Positions 36,193 through 46,194 of a DNA stretch of 64,000 nt are shown here, in pieces. The position numbers were made by a program, and so were the translations under genes. The DNA comes from Microglena sp. YARC (Eukaryota > Chlorophyta > Chlorophyceae > Chlamydomonadales > Chlamydomonadaceae): contig CM039462.1 of assembly GCA_022414725.1 (NCBI GenBank), forward strand, positions 116,701,966 to 116,765,965, given 5' to 3'. A model generated the notes under the pieces. The model worked only from the letters and a program-made list of their open reading frames with translations, did no database searches and was not told the origin of the DNA. The stretch's first letter is position 1, and each line of letters begins with the position of its first letter.

Positions 36193-39100
36193 ATGCAGTC
36201 GCACACGCGATCATCGTTTCCATTCCTAACGTTTCCCCATGACATTCTTGATCGTATTGCCCTATTCTCTTCCAACCCCAAGATTGTATTAGTGTGTAAA
36301 ACTCTGCACAATAGATTTTCTGGATGGCCCCTTACCGGACTGATCCAACCACCACAGCGAGTTGGAGAGATGATGGCAAAAGGGGGGCGCGCTGACCTTC
36401 TAGAAGTATGCTTGGTGTCCAATCCTCTTGTACAGGTTAAGGGGGCCCTACAATTGAGGGCGAACCAAAATGGAAACAAGCTTCTCTATGTAGCTGCCAA
36501 GGAAGGTCACGCAGATGTCTGCAAGCTGCTGATGGATCCAGCGGTGGCTGGACTTGAGTTCAGGGCCCGGGCGAACTCTAGCGACAGCTGGGCATTGTGG
36601 CTGGCTGCCAAGGAAGGTCACGCAGATGTCTGCAAGCTGCTGATGGATCCAGCGGTGGCTGGACTTGAGTACAGGGCCCTGGCGAACTCTAGAGACAGCA
36701 GGGGCTTGTGTGAGGCTGCAAAGGGAGGTCACGCAGATGTCTGCATGCTGCTGATGGATCCAGAGGTGGCTGGACTTGAGAATAGGGCCAGGGCGAACTC
36801 TAGAGACAGCAGGGCCTTGTGTGAGGCTGCAAAGGAAGGTCATGCAGATGTCTGCAAGCTGCTCATGGATCCAGAGGTGGCTGGAATTGAGTATAGGGCA
36901 CGGGCGAACTCTATTGACAATTGGGTCTTGTGGGCGGCTGCAACGAAAGGTGACGCAGATGTCTGCAAGCTGCTGATGGATCCAGAGGTGGCTGGACTTG
37001 AGTACATGGCCCGGGCGAACTCTCACGACAGCAGGGCCTTGGGGGCGGCTGCCCATGCAGGTCACGCAGATGTCTGCAAGCTGCTGATGGATCTAGAGGT
37101 GGCTGGAATTGAGTTCAGAGCCCTGGCGAACTCTAGCGAAAGCATTGCCTTGGGGGCGGCTGCCCATGCAGGTCACGCAGATGTCTGCAAGCTGCTGATG
37201 GATCCAGATGTGGCTGGACTTGAGGTCAGGGCCCTGGCGAACTCTATCGACAGCCGGGCATTGTGGGCGGCTGCAAAGGAAGGTCATGCAGATGTCTGCA
37301 AGCTGCTGATGTATCCAGCGGTGGCTGGACTTGAGTTCAGGGCCCGGGCGAACTCTAACGACAGCTGTGCATTGTGGCTGGCTGCCAAGGAAGGTCACGC
37401 AGATGTCTGCAAGCTGCTGATGGATCCAGCGGTGGCTGGACTTGAGTTCAGGGCCCTGGCGAACTCTAACGACAGCTGGGCATTGTTGGCGGCTGCCAAG
37501 GAAGGTCACGCCGATGTCTGCAAGCTGCTGATGGATCCAGAGGTGGCTGGACTTGAGTTCAGGGCCCGGGCGAACTCTAACGACAGCTGTGCATTGTGGG
37601 TGGCTGCCAAGGAAGGTCACGCAGATGTCTGCAAGCTGCTCATGGATCCAGAGGTGGCTGGACTTGAGTTCAGGGCCCGGGCGAACTCTAACGACAGCAT
37701 GGTATTGTGGCTGGCTGCAAATGAAGGTCAAGCGGATATCTGCAAGGTTCTGATGGATTCTGAGGTGGCTGGACTTGAGTTCAGGGCCCAGGCGAACTCT
37801 AGAGACAGCAGGGGTTTGGGGTCGGCTGCCTATAAAGGTCACGCAGATGTCTGCAAGCTGCTCATGGGATCCAGAGGTGGCTGGAATTGAGTTCAGGGCC
37901 AGGGCGAACTCTAACGACAGCTGGGCATTGCGTGAGGCTGCAAAGGAAGGTCACGCAGATGTCTGCAAGCTGCTCATGGATCCAGCGGTGGCTGGAATTG
38001 AGTTCAGGGCCCTGGCGAACACTTTCGACAGCATGGCCTTGGAGTCGGCTGCCAAAGAAGGTCACGCCGATGTCTGCAAGCTGCTGATGGATCCAGCGGT
38101 GGCTGGAATTGAGTTCAGGGCCCGGGCGAACTCTAACGACAGCTATGCATTGTGGCTGGCTGCCAAGGAAGGTCAAGCAGATGTCTGCAAGCTGCTGATG
38201 GATCCAGATGTGGCTGGAATTGAGTTCAGGGCCAGGGCGAACTCTAACGACAGCTGTGCATTGTGGCTGGCTGCCAAGGAAGGTCACGCAGATGTCTGCA
38301 AGCTGCTGATGGATCCAGCGGTGGCTGGATTTGAGTTCAGGGCCCGGGCGAACTCTAACGACAGCTGTGCATTGTGGGTGGCTGCCAAGGAAGGTCACGC
38401 AGATGTCTGCAAGCTGCTGATGGATCCAGAGGTGGTTGGACTTGAGTTCAGGGCACGGGCGAACAATAACGACAGCATGGTATTGTGGCTGGCTGCAAAT
38501 GAAGGTCAAGCGGATGTCTGCAAGGTTCTGATGGATTCTGAGGTGGCTGGACTTGAGTTCAGGGCCCAGGCGAACTCTAGAGACAGCAGGGGTTTGGGGT
38601 CGGCTGCCTATAAAGGTCACGCAGATGTCTGCAAGCTGCTCATGGATCCAGAGGTGGCTGGAATTGAGTTCAGGGCCAGGGCGAACTCTAACGACAGCTG
38701 GGCATTGCGTGAGGCTGCAAAGGAAGGTCACGCAGATGTCTGCAAGCTGCTCATGGATCCAGCGGTGGCTGGACTTGAGTTCAGGGCCCGGGCGAACACT
38801 TTCGACAGCCGGGCCTTGGATTCGGCTGCCAAAGAAGGTCACGCCGATGTCTGCAAGCTGCTGATGGATCCAGCGGTGGCTGGAATTGAGTTCAGGGCCC
38901 GGGCGAACTCTAACGACAGCTGTGCATTGTGGCTGGCTGCCAAGGAAGGTCAAGCAGATGTCTGCAAGCTGCTGATGGATCCAGATGTGGCTGGAATTGA
39001 GTTCAGGGCCAGGGCGAACTCTACGCACAGCTGGGCATTGTGTGAGGCTGCGAAGGCTGGTCACGCCGATGTCTGCAAGCTGCTGATGGATCCAGAGGTG

Positions 39101-39271
39101 GCTGGACTAGAGTTTAGGGCCCGAGCGAACTCTGTCAACAGCTGGGCCTTGGGAGCGGCTTTGAAGGCCGGTCACGCCGATGTCTGCACGCTTCTGATGG
39201 ATCCAGAGGCGGCTGGCCCCGAGTACAGGGCCATTGTGAATCTTGACAGCAGCTGGGTCTTGCCACCGTAG
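36193..39271 (+). pseudogene. F-box/ankyrin-like repeat gene E, one frameshift
   Basis: The largest member: ATG at 36,193, F-box-like N terminus, then about 25 repeats of 37 residues to the terminus ...AIVNLDSSWVLPP. The only break is one extra G at about 37,867 (ATGGGATCC), after which the frame continues to 39,271. A block of seven repeats is duplicated inside the gene: the segment at 37,693 recurs at 38,471, an offset of 778 bp, i.e. 7 x 111 + 1. Only the first copy carries the extra G, so the insertion postdates the duplication or is an error. Ankyrin-type stacks mediate protein binding, and the F-box would link targets to a host SCF complex (inference). Confidence 0.75.
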
Positions 39272-39965
39272 AGCAAGTATTTATCCACTCTCCTCAAACT
39301 TTCCAGAAATGTGTTCAGTTTGCTCAAGCGAAAATATCGCTGCGTGTGCCCAATAATTTCAGATGTAGCAGAAATATTTGATTATGAGGCAGGAACGCTT
39401 TGAAAATGATTATAGATGCACACGATGTGAGCCAGCACTTTGACTTTTCAGGCTACTTTGAAGATGTAACTAACTTCTGTGTCCTTACAGTCCTTGAATG
39501 TTTTGTGTCAATCTCCTGAATTGACAAGATCGGTTACAAAACTTGATGAAACTTGAATTCCTTCATGTAAGAAAGAAAGACAATTTGCGCCTGTACATTT
39601 GTTCCTGCCTCCCGGAGGGATTTTGACTGGTTTCGGAGCCTGGTCTGGTCGGAATCGCAATTCCGCAAAGAGCTAAATCTCTGGTTGGCGAGTGAGTCGT
39701 CCGTACGGCTCTAACTTCTGCTTTGAAAAATCAAAAAAATCGCCGGGAGGCAGGAACACCCATTCTGTACCTCTTGCAGATCCCGCCAGGAAGGTGCCGC
39801 TTGTCGCTTGCATTCCAGGCAAGTGCCGCTTGCCGCTTACCGCTTGCATGCCAGGCAAGTGCAAGTGCAACCAAGGGTTTATAGGGTTTATAGGGTTTAT
39901 AGGGTTTATTCCAATTCATTATTTATTTATACCATCCTGTGCGCTTGCATGCATGTACATCGAAC

Positions 39966-41372
39966 ATGCAGTCGCACACGCGATCATCGTTTCCATTCCT
40001 AACGTTTCCCCATGACATTCTTGATCGTATTGCCCTATTCTCTTCCAACCCCAAGATTGTATTAGTGTGTAAAACTCTGCGCAACAGATTTTCAGGATGG
40101 CCCCTTACCGGACTGATCCAACCACCACAGCGAGTTGGAGAGATGATGGCAAAAGGGGGGCGCGCCGACCTTCTAGCAGTATGCTTGGTGTCCAATCCTC
40201 TTGTACAGGTTAAGGGGGCCATACAATTGAGGGCGAACCAAAATGAAAACAAGCTTCTCCATGTGGCTGCCAAGGAAGGTCACGCAGATGTCTGCAAGCT
40301 GCTCATGGATCCAGATGTGGCTGGAATTGAGTTCAGGGCCAGGGCAAACTTTGGCGACAGCTGGGCATTGTGGGCGGCTGCAAAGGAAGGTCACGCAGAT
40401 GTCTGCTTGCATTTGATGGATCCGGAGGTGGCTGGACTTGAGTTCAGGGCCCGGGCGAAATCTAACGACAGCTGGGCCTTGGGGGCGGCTGCCAAAGAAG
40501 GTCACGCAGATGCCTGCAAGCTGCTGATGGATCCAGAGGTGGCTGGACTTGAGTTCAGGGCCCGGGCGAACTCTAACGACAGCATGGTATTGTGGCTGGC
40601 TGCAAATAAAGGTCACGCAGATGTCTGCAAGCTGCTCATGGATCCAGAGGTGGCTGGACTTGAGTTCAGGGGCCTGGCGAACTCTATCGACAGCCGGGCA
40701 TTGTGGGCGGCTGCAAAGGAAGGTCATGCAGATGTCTGCAAGCTGCTCATGGATCCAGAGGTGGCTGGACTTGAGTTCAGAGCCCTGGCAATCTCTAGCA
40801 GGGCCTTGTGGGTGGCTGCAAAGTAAGGTCACGCAGATGTCTGCAAGCTGCTGATGGATCCAGAGGTGGCTGGACTTGAGTTCAGGGCCCGGGCGAACTG
40901 TACGCACAGCTGGGCCTTGCGTGAGGCTGCAAAGGAAGGTCAAGCCGATGTCTGCAAGCTGCTGATGGATCCAGAGGTGGCTGGACTTGAGTTCAGGGCC
41001 CGGGCGAACTCTACGCACAGCCTGGCCTTGCGTGAGGCTGCAAAGGAAGGTCACGCAGATGTCTGCAAGCTGCTGATGGATCCAGAGGTGGCTGGACTTG
41101 AGTTCAGGGCCCGGGCGAACTCTACGCACAGCTTGGCCTTGCGTGAGGCTGCAAAGGCAGGTCACGCAGATGTCTGCAAGCTGCTGATGGATCCAGATAT
41201 GGCTGGAATTGAGTTCAGGGCCCGGGCGAACTCTACGCACAGCTGGGCATTGTGGGAGGCTGCCAAGGAAGGTCACGCAAATGTCTGCAAGCTGCTGATG
41301 GATCCAGAGGCGGCTGGCCCCGAGTACAAGGCCATTGTCAATCTTGACAGCAGCTGGGTCTTGCCAACGTAG
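39966..41372 (+). pseudogene. F-box/ankyrin-like repeat gene F, one in-frame stop
   Basis: The shortest intact-looking member: ATG at 39,966, the same F-box-like N terminus, and about 10 repeats. A TAA at 40,824-40,826 interrupts it (GCAAAGTAAGG where all other units have GCAAAGGAAGG), and the same frame reopens to 41,372. It is therefore one gene of about 468 codons with a single G-to-T nonsense change. The part after the stop has the cleanest repeats and the standard terminus. Confidence 0.8.
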
Positions 41373-41411
41373 AGCAAGTATTTATCCACTCTCATCAAAC
41401 TTTCCAGAAAT

Positions 41412-41675
41412 GTGTTCAGTTTGATCAAGCGAAAATATCGCTGCTTGTGCCCAATAATTCCAGATGTAGCAGAAATATTTGATTATGAGGCAGGAAACTC
41501 TTTGAAAATGATTATTGATGCGCACGATGTGAGCCAGCACTTTGACATTTCAGGCTACTTTGAAGATGTAACTTCTATGTCCTTGAATGTTTTGTGTCAA
41601 TCTCCTGAAGATAATATCTGTTGTATTGACAATTTGCACCAGTACATTTGTTCCTGCCTCCCGGAGGTATTTTGA
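41412..41675 (+). pseudogene. Relic ORF that follows each ankyrin gene (longest copy)
   Basis: From a GTG at 41,412 an 87-codon frame reads VFSLIKRKYRC, then IIPDVAEIFDYEAG and MIIDAHDVSQHFD, ending among MITE sequence. Every spacer in the array carries the same frame but with a stop or frameshift near GAACTCTTTGAAAATG. Another version at 43,330-43,508 (IIDAHDVSHQFDFSGYFEHV) is open to a TGA. I do not recognise the protein. It looks like the 3' remnant of an older gene duplicated with the array. Confidence 0.5.
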
Positions 41676-41815
41676 CTGGTTTCGGAGCCTGGTCTGGTCG
41701 GAATCGCAATTCCGCGGAGAACTAAATCTCTGGTTGGCAAGTGAGTGAGTCGTTCGTACGGCTCTAACTTCTGCTTGGAAAATTCAAAAAAATCGCCGGG
41801 AGGCAGGAACGCCCA
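41650..41815. mobile_element. Degenerate MITE, copy downstream of gene F
   Basis: Left end TTCCTGCCTCCCGGAGG, right end CGCCGGGAGGCAGGAACGCC with about 130 bp between. It is the same family as the perfect copy at 43,157-43,322. Equivalent copies sit in each ankyrin spacer (about 32,472-32,635, 35,817-35,977, 39,600-39,765) and were duplicated along with the genes. Confidence 0.65.
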
Positions 41816-41920
41816 TTGTTTCCTTGGCGATTGTTTCGATTTGGTTTTTGAAACCGAGGATAAATGTTTTCTTCGATGATGTAGATATTGTTGTGTATAA
41901 TTCCTGTCGTAGCTTTAGAA

Positions 41921-43087
41921 ATGTCGATTCGTGTAGGAGACGTTCTGGCTCCTGTGATCCCTTCTCCCTCAGTCGGTACGGATCACTTCATACCTGGTAA
42001 CATCGGAGGGTCCTTCTCAGTTTCTGGCGTCGACTTGTGCATCGTGAATTCGTTGCGTCGTGCGATCATCGCTTGTGTGGAGACCGCGGCGTTCGACACT
42101 GTGGTTCCTCTTGGGGGCGGTGGTGGTGGTGTGCGCGTACTTGAGAACACGTCCGTGATGCACAACGAGATGTTGGCTCTCCGTGTGTCGCTTGTGCCTT
42201 TGTGTCTGACTCCCAACGAGTTGGAGAACTTCGCCCCTGGCGACTACCAATGCACCTTGGCCGTGCGGAACACCGGGAATGAGGTGTTTGATGTGGTGAG
42301 CGGAGACTTTGTAGTTTGTGACGCGGCAGGCGTCTCGTTCCAGACGGAGCGTTTGAAGCGTCTGTTTCCTGTTGACCAGCGGTCGGGTGACAGTGTGTTA
42401 CTTACTGTCTTGCGCCCCAACATCATGTGTGGCGGCGTCGGTGAGGCTGTGAACATCACGGCGACTGCGAGGCTTGGCTTCGGTCGGGAGCATGCGAGAT
42501 ATTCTCTAGTCTGCTCTTGCTATTTTCGTTACAAGGAGCCTGTTTTGGACGACGACTCGGTTCCCGACAAGTTCGATTTTTTCGTTGAGAGCGTGAACCC
42601 GAGCCTGTCCCCTTACTACCTCGTTTTTCTAGGGTTCCGCTTCCTTGTCCGAGCCATCATTGCTCTCTCGGAAGACGTCCGTGCCGAGCGCGTCTCGTTT
42701 GAGGACTCGACCGTCCCGGGTGGCGCGAGGAGCATTCTTTTTCCTGGCTTGGACCATACCTTGGGAAATTTAATACATGGGCTCGCGTACGACCTTTGGA
42801 TTCGGCGCGGTGGCAAGTCCCGTGTGAGTTTCGTCAGCTACTTCAAGCGGCACCCTCTTGTGGACGACATAACATTTAAGATGCAGCTCGCGAGGCAGGA
42901 CGAATCCCCGACTGCGTACTCGGATGTCTTATTGGAGGGGCTGTTGTATGTGCGGGAGCACCTGGAATCTCTGACTATCGAGTGGATTCGTTTCTGTGGG
43001 CTCAAGGGCATGGGTTTGGTGGCCATTGAGGTGTTCCTCACACGTTCTTACGCTGCTACAGTCAGCGGAACAGAAAATACTAAATAG
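41921..43087 (+). CDS. Fused RNA polymerase subunit RPB3/RPB11, giant-virus type
   Basis: 388 codons from ATG 41,921. The first part carries the RPB3/alpha-like dimerisation signature: VNSLRRAII (residues 42-50) and ENTSVMHNEMLALRVSLVPL (75-94). The second part has the RPB11 signature, GLDHTLGNLIHGL (276-288) and YFKRHPLVDDITFKMQL (307-323). In cells RPB3 and RPB11 are separate proteins that form the assembly platform of RNA polymerase II. A single fused chain of this size is characteristic of several giant viruses, including mimivirus. The gene is intact with no intron and is the strongest marker that this side of the gap derives from Nucleocytoviricota. The upstream TTG at 41,888 was not chosen because the ATG precedes all conserved sequence. 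Two fragments of its 3' end are duplicated downstream. Confidence 0.88.
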   Translation: MSIRVGDVLAPVIPSPSVGTDHFIPGNIGGSFSVSGVDLCIVNSLRRAIIACVETAAFDTVVPLGGGGGGVRVLENTSVMHNEMLALRVSLVPLCLTPNELENFAPGDYQCTLAVRNTGNEVFDVVSGDFVVCDAAGVSFQTERLKRLFPVDQRSGDSVLLTVLRPNIMCGGVGEAVNITATARLGFGREHARYSLVCSCYFRYKEPVLDDDSVPDKFDFFVESVNPSLSPYYLVFLGFRFLVRAIIALSEDVRAERVSFEDSTVPGGARSILFPGLDHTLGNLIHGLAYDLWIRRGGKSRVSFVSYFKRHPLVDDITFKMQLARQDESPTAYSDVLLEGLLYVREHLESLTIEWIRFCGLKGMGLVAIEVFLTRSYAATVSGTENTK

Positions 43088-43104
43088 TGCCCCTTGTAAA
43101 AGAG

Positions 43105-43156
43105 ATATCCAGACAAAGTTTTGTATATGTGCGGGAGCACCTGGAATCTCCGACTA
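43105..43156 (+). pseudogene. Fragment of a second RPB3/11 copy
   Basis: TATATGTGCGGGAGCACCTG and GGAATCTCCGACTA match the RPB3/11 sequence around 42,946-42,978. The match stops exactly at the ACTA duplication of the MITE, so the fragment was probably longer before that insertion. Confidence 0.6.
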
Positions 43157-43322
43157 AATGGGCGTTCCTGCCTCCCGGCCGATTTTGACTGGCTGCGAAA
43201 CATGGTATGGAGAGGAATTGTGATTCCTTGGTGCTGATGTCTCAAGCTAGCGAGTCGTTCAGGAGGCTCTAAATTCTGATTAGAAATTTAAAAAAATCGG
43301 CCGGGAGGCAGGAACGCCCATT
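43157..43322. mobile_element. 166-bp MITE with perfect 30-bp terminal inverted repeats
   Basis: The left end begins AATGGGCGTTCCTGCCTCCC and continues GGCCGATTTT. The right end is its exact reverse complement over 30 bp. ACTA flanks both sides (43,153-43,156 and 43,323-43,326) as a 4-bp target duplication. No coding capacity. Its termini match those of the 9.25-kb element at 43,898-53,151 at 25 of 30 positions, so that element or a relative could have mobilised it. Confidence 0.85.
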
Positions 43323-43329
43323 ACTAGCA

Positions 43330-43508
43330 GATATATTTGATTACAATAACGCTTTGAAAAGGATTATTGATGCGCACGATGTTAGCCATCAGTTTGACTT
43401 TTCAGGGTACTTTGAACATGTAAATTCAGTGTCTTTAGATGCCTTGAATGTTTTGTGTCAATCACCTGAAGACAGTATCTGTATTGACAAGATCGGTTAC
43501 AAATCTTG
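43330..43508 (+). pseudogene. Relic ORF, second version
   Basis: Reads IFDYNNALKRIIDAHDVSHQ and then FDFSGYFEHVNSVSLDALNV, ending IDKIGYKS and TGA. It is homologous to the relic after each ankyrin gene and is open across the region where most other copies are broken. Function unknown. Confidence 0.45.
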
Positions 43509-43564
43509 AATTGGTCAACTTTTCAGAATCCCCAAAATAGAAGGTGTCCCAATATCAAATGTCC

Positions 43565-43660
43565 CTAGCTGTATTGGGTTTGGTGGTCATTGAGATGTTC
43601 CTCACACGTTCTTACGCTGCTATAGTCAGCGGGAAAGAAAAGAAATACTATAGACACATC
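43565..43660 (+). pseudogene. Second duplicated fragment of the RPB3/11 3' end
   Basis: TTGGGTTTGGTGGTCATTGA and the following FLTRSYAA-coding stretch match 43,012-43,080 of the intact gene. The frame runs on into unrelated sequence, so the longer 145-codon frame at 43,544-43,981 is a chimera of this fragment, antisense CAP-gene tail and transposon end. It should not be read as a gene. Confidence 0.6.
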
Positions 43661-43791
43661 GACCGCATGATGCAAGCACACCTCAGTCGACGACAGACAA
43701 AGATGGCGGAAAACGTGGGAGTTCGCAAGACGTCGTCGTCTTCCGCAGATCATTCATTGCCTGTATCTGGTTTCAGGGGATATCATTCAAA

Positions 43792-43897
43792 TTATACAGT
43801 TAAACACGTTTCGCGATTGGCGGCATATCTGAATGAATCATTTGTTGATACGTTATACACAGCGACCGTGCTACCGCATGGTAACTTTGCTTCATTT
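43792..43897 (-). pseudogene. Severed 3' end of the CAP-domain gene
   Basis: If the 9.25-kb element and one ATTT copy are ignored, the CAP gene frame (ending at 53,152) continues on the minus strand from 43,893 for 33 further codons with two cysteines and meets a TAA at 43,792-43,794. The continuous frame, together with the target duplication, indicates that this is the original C terminus. Confidence 0.65.
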
Positions 43898-43939
43898 AAT
43901 GGGCGTTCCTGCTTCCAAACGGATTTTTTTATTTTACTG

Positions 43940-44112
43940 AAATCTTACGATAAATATTGTAAGATCGTTTTCGCAAATTAATTGATTTTGCTTTTTTGGT
44001 GTATTTTACGAAAATATCTTACAATTTATTTTGTAAGATCGTTTTCGCAAATTAATTGATTTTGCTTTTTTGGTGTATTTTACGAAAATATCTTACAATT
44101 TATTTTGTATGA
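43940..44112. repeat. Left subterminal hairpins in a 74-bp tandem repeat
   Basis: AATCTTACGATAAATATTGTAAGAT and two further TCTTACAAT...ATTGTAAGAT-type hairpins (the last imperfect) are spaced by a 74-bp direct repeat starting GATCGTTTTCGCAAATTAAT. Matching hairpins occur at the other end of the element (52,828-53,115). Candidate transposase-binding or 3'-end-forming structures. Confidence 0.7.
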
Positions 44113-44814
44113 TTGTTTTGTTGTATTCCGGAGAAAGAGACTATTCCCTTCAATTTCAATTGTAACATTGATTTGCTCGTTTGGAGAGAGAGAAATTTCC
44201 TTCGAAGTATTCCAATATAAAATCAATTGTAGAGGACAGTCAAGAGGAAGGTGAAAGCTGTTTACAAAGTCTTGAACGCATTGCTCATAATTATTTATCT
44301 CACAACTCACAACTCAACAGTTCGAAAGTACAACTTAGTACTTATGACTCCGAAATCTGTACTTATGTGTACCTCACTTATGTATAACTCACAACTCAGA
44401 ACTTATATGTACCTTATACAAGTCAGAACTAATAACTCCTAACTCAGGACTTATTATTCATAATTTCATACCTCATAGCCTCATTATGTACATAACACAA
44501 ATTTATATCCTTAAATCTGCAAACTGCCATCCTAGAATCCTGAAATCACTCAAAATGTGTGTTGGATAAGGCAAACTAGTACACTCGTGCAAACTTGTGC
44601 ACGGTGCTAATGTTGCACTGCTGCCAACAAGTCCATTGGTGCTAACTTCTGCACTTGGTGCTGACAGGTCATGTGCTAACTGACGCCATGGTGCTACCTG
44701 ACACAATACTGTCTACTCTAGATTGGCTGTGGGAACAGGCTATCACGTTGTAGAAAGAGGGCCAATGCTAACTTGTTGGGTAACAACAGCGCCTGTACAA
44801 TCGCTGCACTAGAA
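44113..44814. other. AT-rich sequence without recognisable gene
   Basis: It includes a loose ACTCACAACTCA-type repeat (44,290-44,450) and a GGTGCTAACTT-type repeat (44,600-44,700). Short frames on either strand have no support. Confidence 0.4.
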
Positions 44815-44937
44815 TCTCCTCCTCCATGCCCCCATCCCCATCTTCCTCCTCCTCCATCTCCTCCTCCTTAGCAATGTCTACATTGTCTCCATCCGATTGC
44901 ACAGCCTCTGCCTTGGTGTCCTTCTCAATGGATAGGC
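44815..44937 (-). pseudogene. Inverted partial copy of the DUF7869-like gene's last exon
   Basis: On the minus strand it encodes SIEKDTKAEAVQSDGDN and the following Glu-rich tail, nearly identical to the end of the gene at 52,611-52,733 but in opposite orientation. Upstream (44,940-45,110) a GCAGCTTGACCCCTTTGCAT repeat replaces the rest of the gene, so this is a mirror-image remnant of a deleted arm. Confidence 0.7.
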
Positions 44938-45740
44938 AGCTTGACCCCTTTGCATGACTCCTTGCTGTGCATTGATTGCCATGCCCAGCACCTTCCCTGG
45001 CAGCTTGACCCCTTTGCATGACCTGGCAGCTTGACCCCTTTGCATGACCCCTTGATGTGCATTGATTGACCCCCCTTGCCGGGCCCCCCCTTGCTGCGCA
45101 TGCATGAAAGACTGTTTTGATAAGTCGGAAAGGCTTTGCTTCATGTCTTGCGCTTTCACCTCCTTTCATGCCTTGCGCAAATTGCCTTTCGCATCCTGCA
45201 TTGCTTTGCTGCGCATCTGCATTAGCACCGGGTGGCCCTGCATGGTCCCGAGTTGCACCTAATTCTCGCACCCTTTGCGCAGTGCATTTCACTGCTATGG
45301 GAATTCACTTCAGCTCTGTTCTCATGATCTGCTGCTTTGCCTTTCGCATTCTGCATCGCCTTGCTGCGCATCAGCATTAGCACCCGGTGGTTGTGAATAA
45401 CCCCCGAGTTGCTTCTAATTCTCGCACCCTTTGCGCAATGCATTTCACTGTCACTGTCCTGCCTAGCACCTTCTCTGGTGGATGCTGGGCAGATAGCCAG
45501 GAGCACTGGCGCTCGGAGCACTGGATAGGTCTGCCTACCTGCATGGCGGTTACCCGCCTGCACCTGCCAGACCAGACCAGGACACGCGCCGGGCCAGCAC
45601 CTGCGCCGGAGTACTGGCGAACAGCTCTGCACCCGCCTGCACCTTCCTGAGGCCTGCCTACCTACCTGCATGATGGTTACCCGCCTGCACCTGCGTCAGA
45701 GTACTGGCGGACAGTACTGCATACCCATATGGCATGCATC
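44938..45740. repeat. Short tandem and direct duplications
   Basis: GCAGCTTGACCCCTTTGCATGA occurs three to four times (44,937-45,060). A ~155-bp block with TTCTCGCACCCTTTGCGCA recurs (about 45,195-45,295 and 45,350-45,450), and GGTTACCCGCCTGCACCTGC recurs (45,549 and 45,675). No gene is supported. Confidence 0.6.
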
Positions 45741-46194
45741 CTTAGCTACCGTTCCAAGATTTCCATAGCGTCTGGTTTGGTTATGAATTGCAGTGTAGTG
45801 GTAGACTGCAATTGTAGCCCAGACTTAGCTGCCTTGTGCCTGTGTTGACCAAGTTCCTGCTTGCCAACAGGTTGCCTTGTTTATTGGTTAATCTTTGCCG
45901 GGAGTGTGATTGGGTGTTTATGTTGTGATTGGTACTTTACATGACACTGACATATGGATCATGTACACCTGCAGTTCTTCTATTTTACTGTGTTCTTGCC
46001 CACCTCGGCCACCTACCTATTTAATAGGTTTGTTTTAGTGGCCCAGTACTGCAATAGGTAAAGCAAAGATGTGTAGTTGAGGCCTGCTTGACTTGCATAG
46101 CATGACTGATGAAATGTCATAGCCCAGAAGAATTTAGCCCTTTTGCCTGTTCCGTCTAGGCATTCGGTGGATCGAGTTTTCTTTGACTGGTTTT
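45741..46194. other. No recognisable feature
   Basis: Unique AT-moderate sequence between the duplications and the palindromic array. I see no gene, repeat or site in it. Confidence 0.4.

Noticed and set aside
43544..43981. A 145-codon plus-strand frame
   Set aside because: It joins a duplicated RPB3/11 fragment, the antisense of the CAP gene tail and the end of the transposon, so it is not a gene.
44080..44310. A 76-codon minus frame
   Set aside because: It lies over AT-rich subterminal hairpins of the mobile element and has no recognisable motif.
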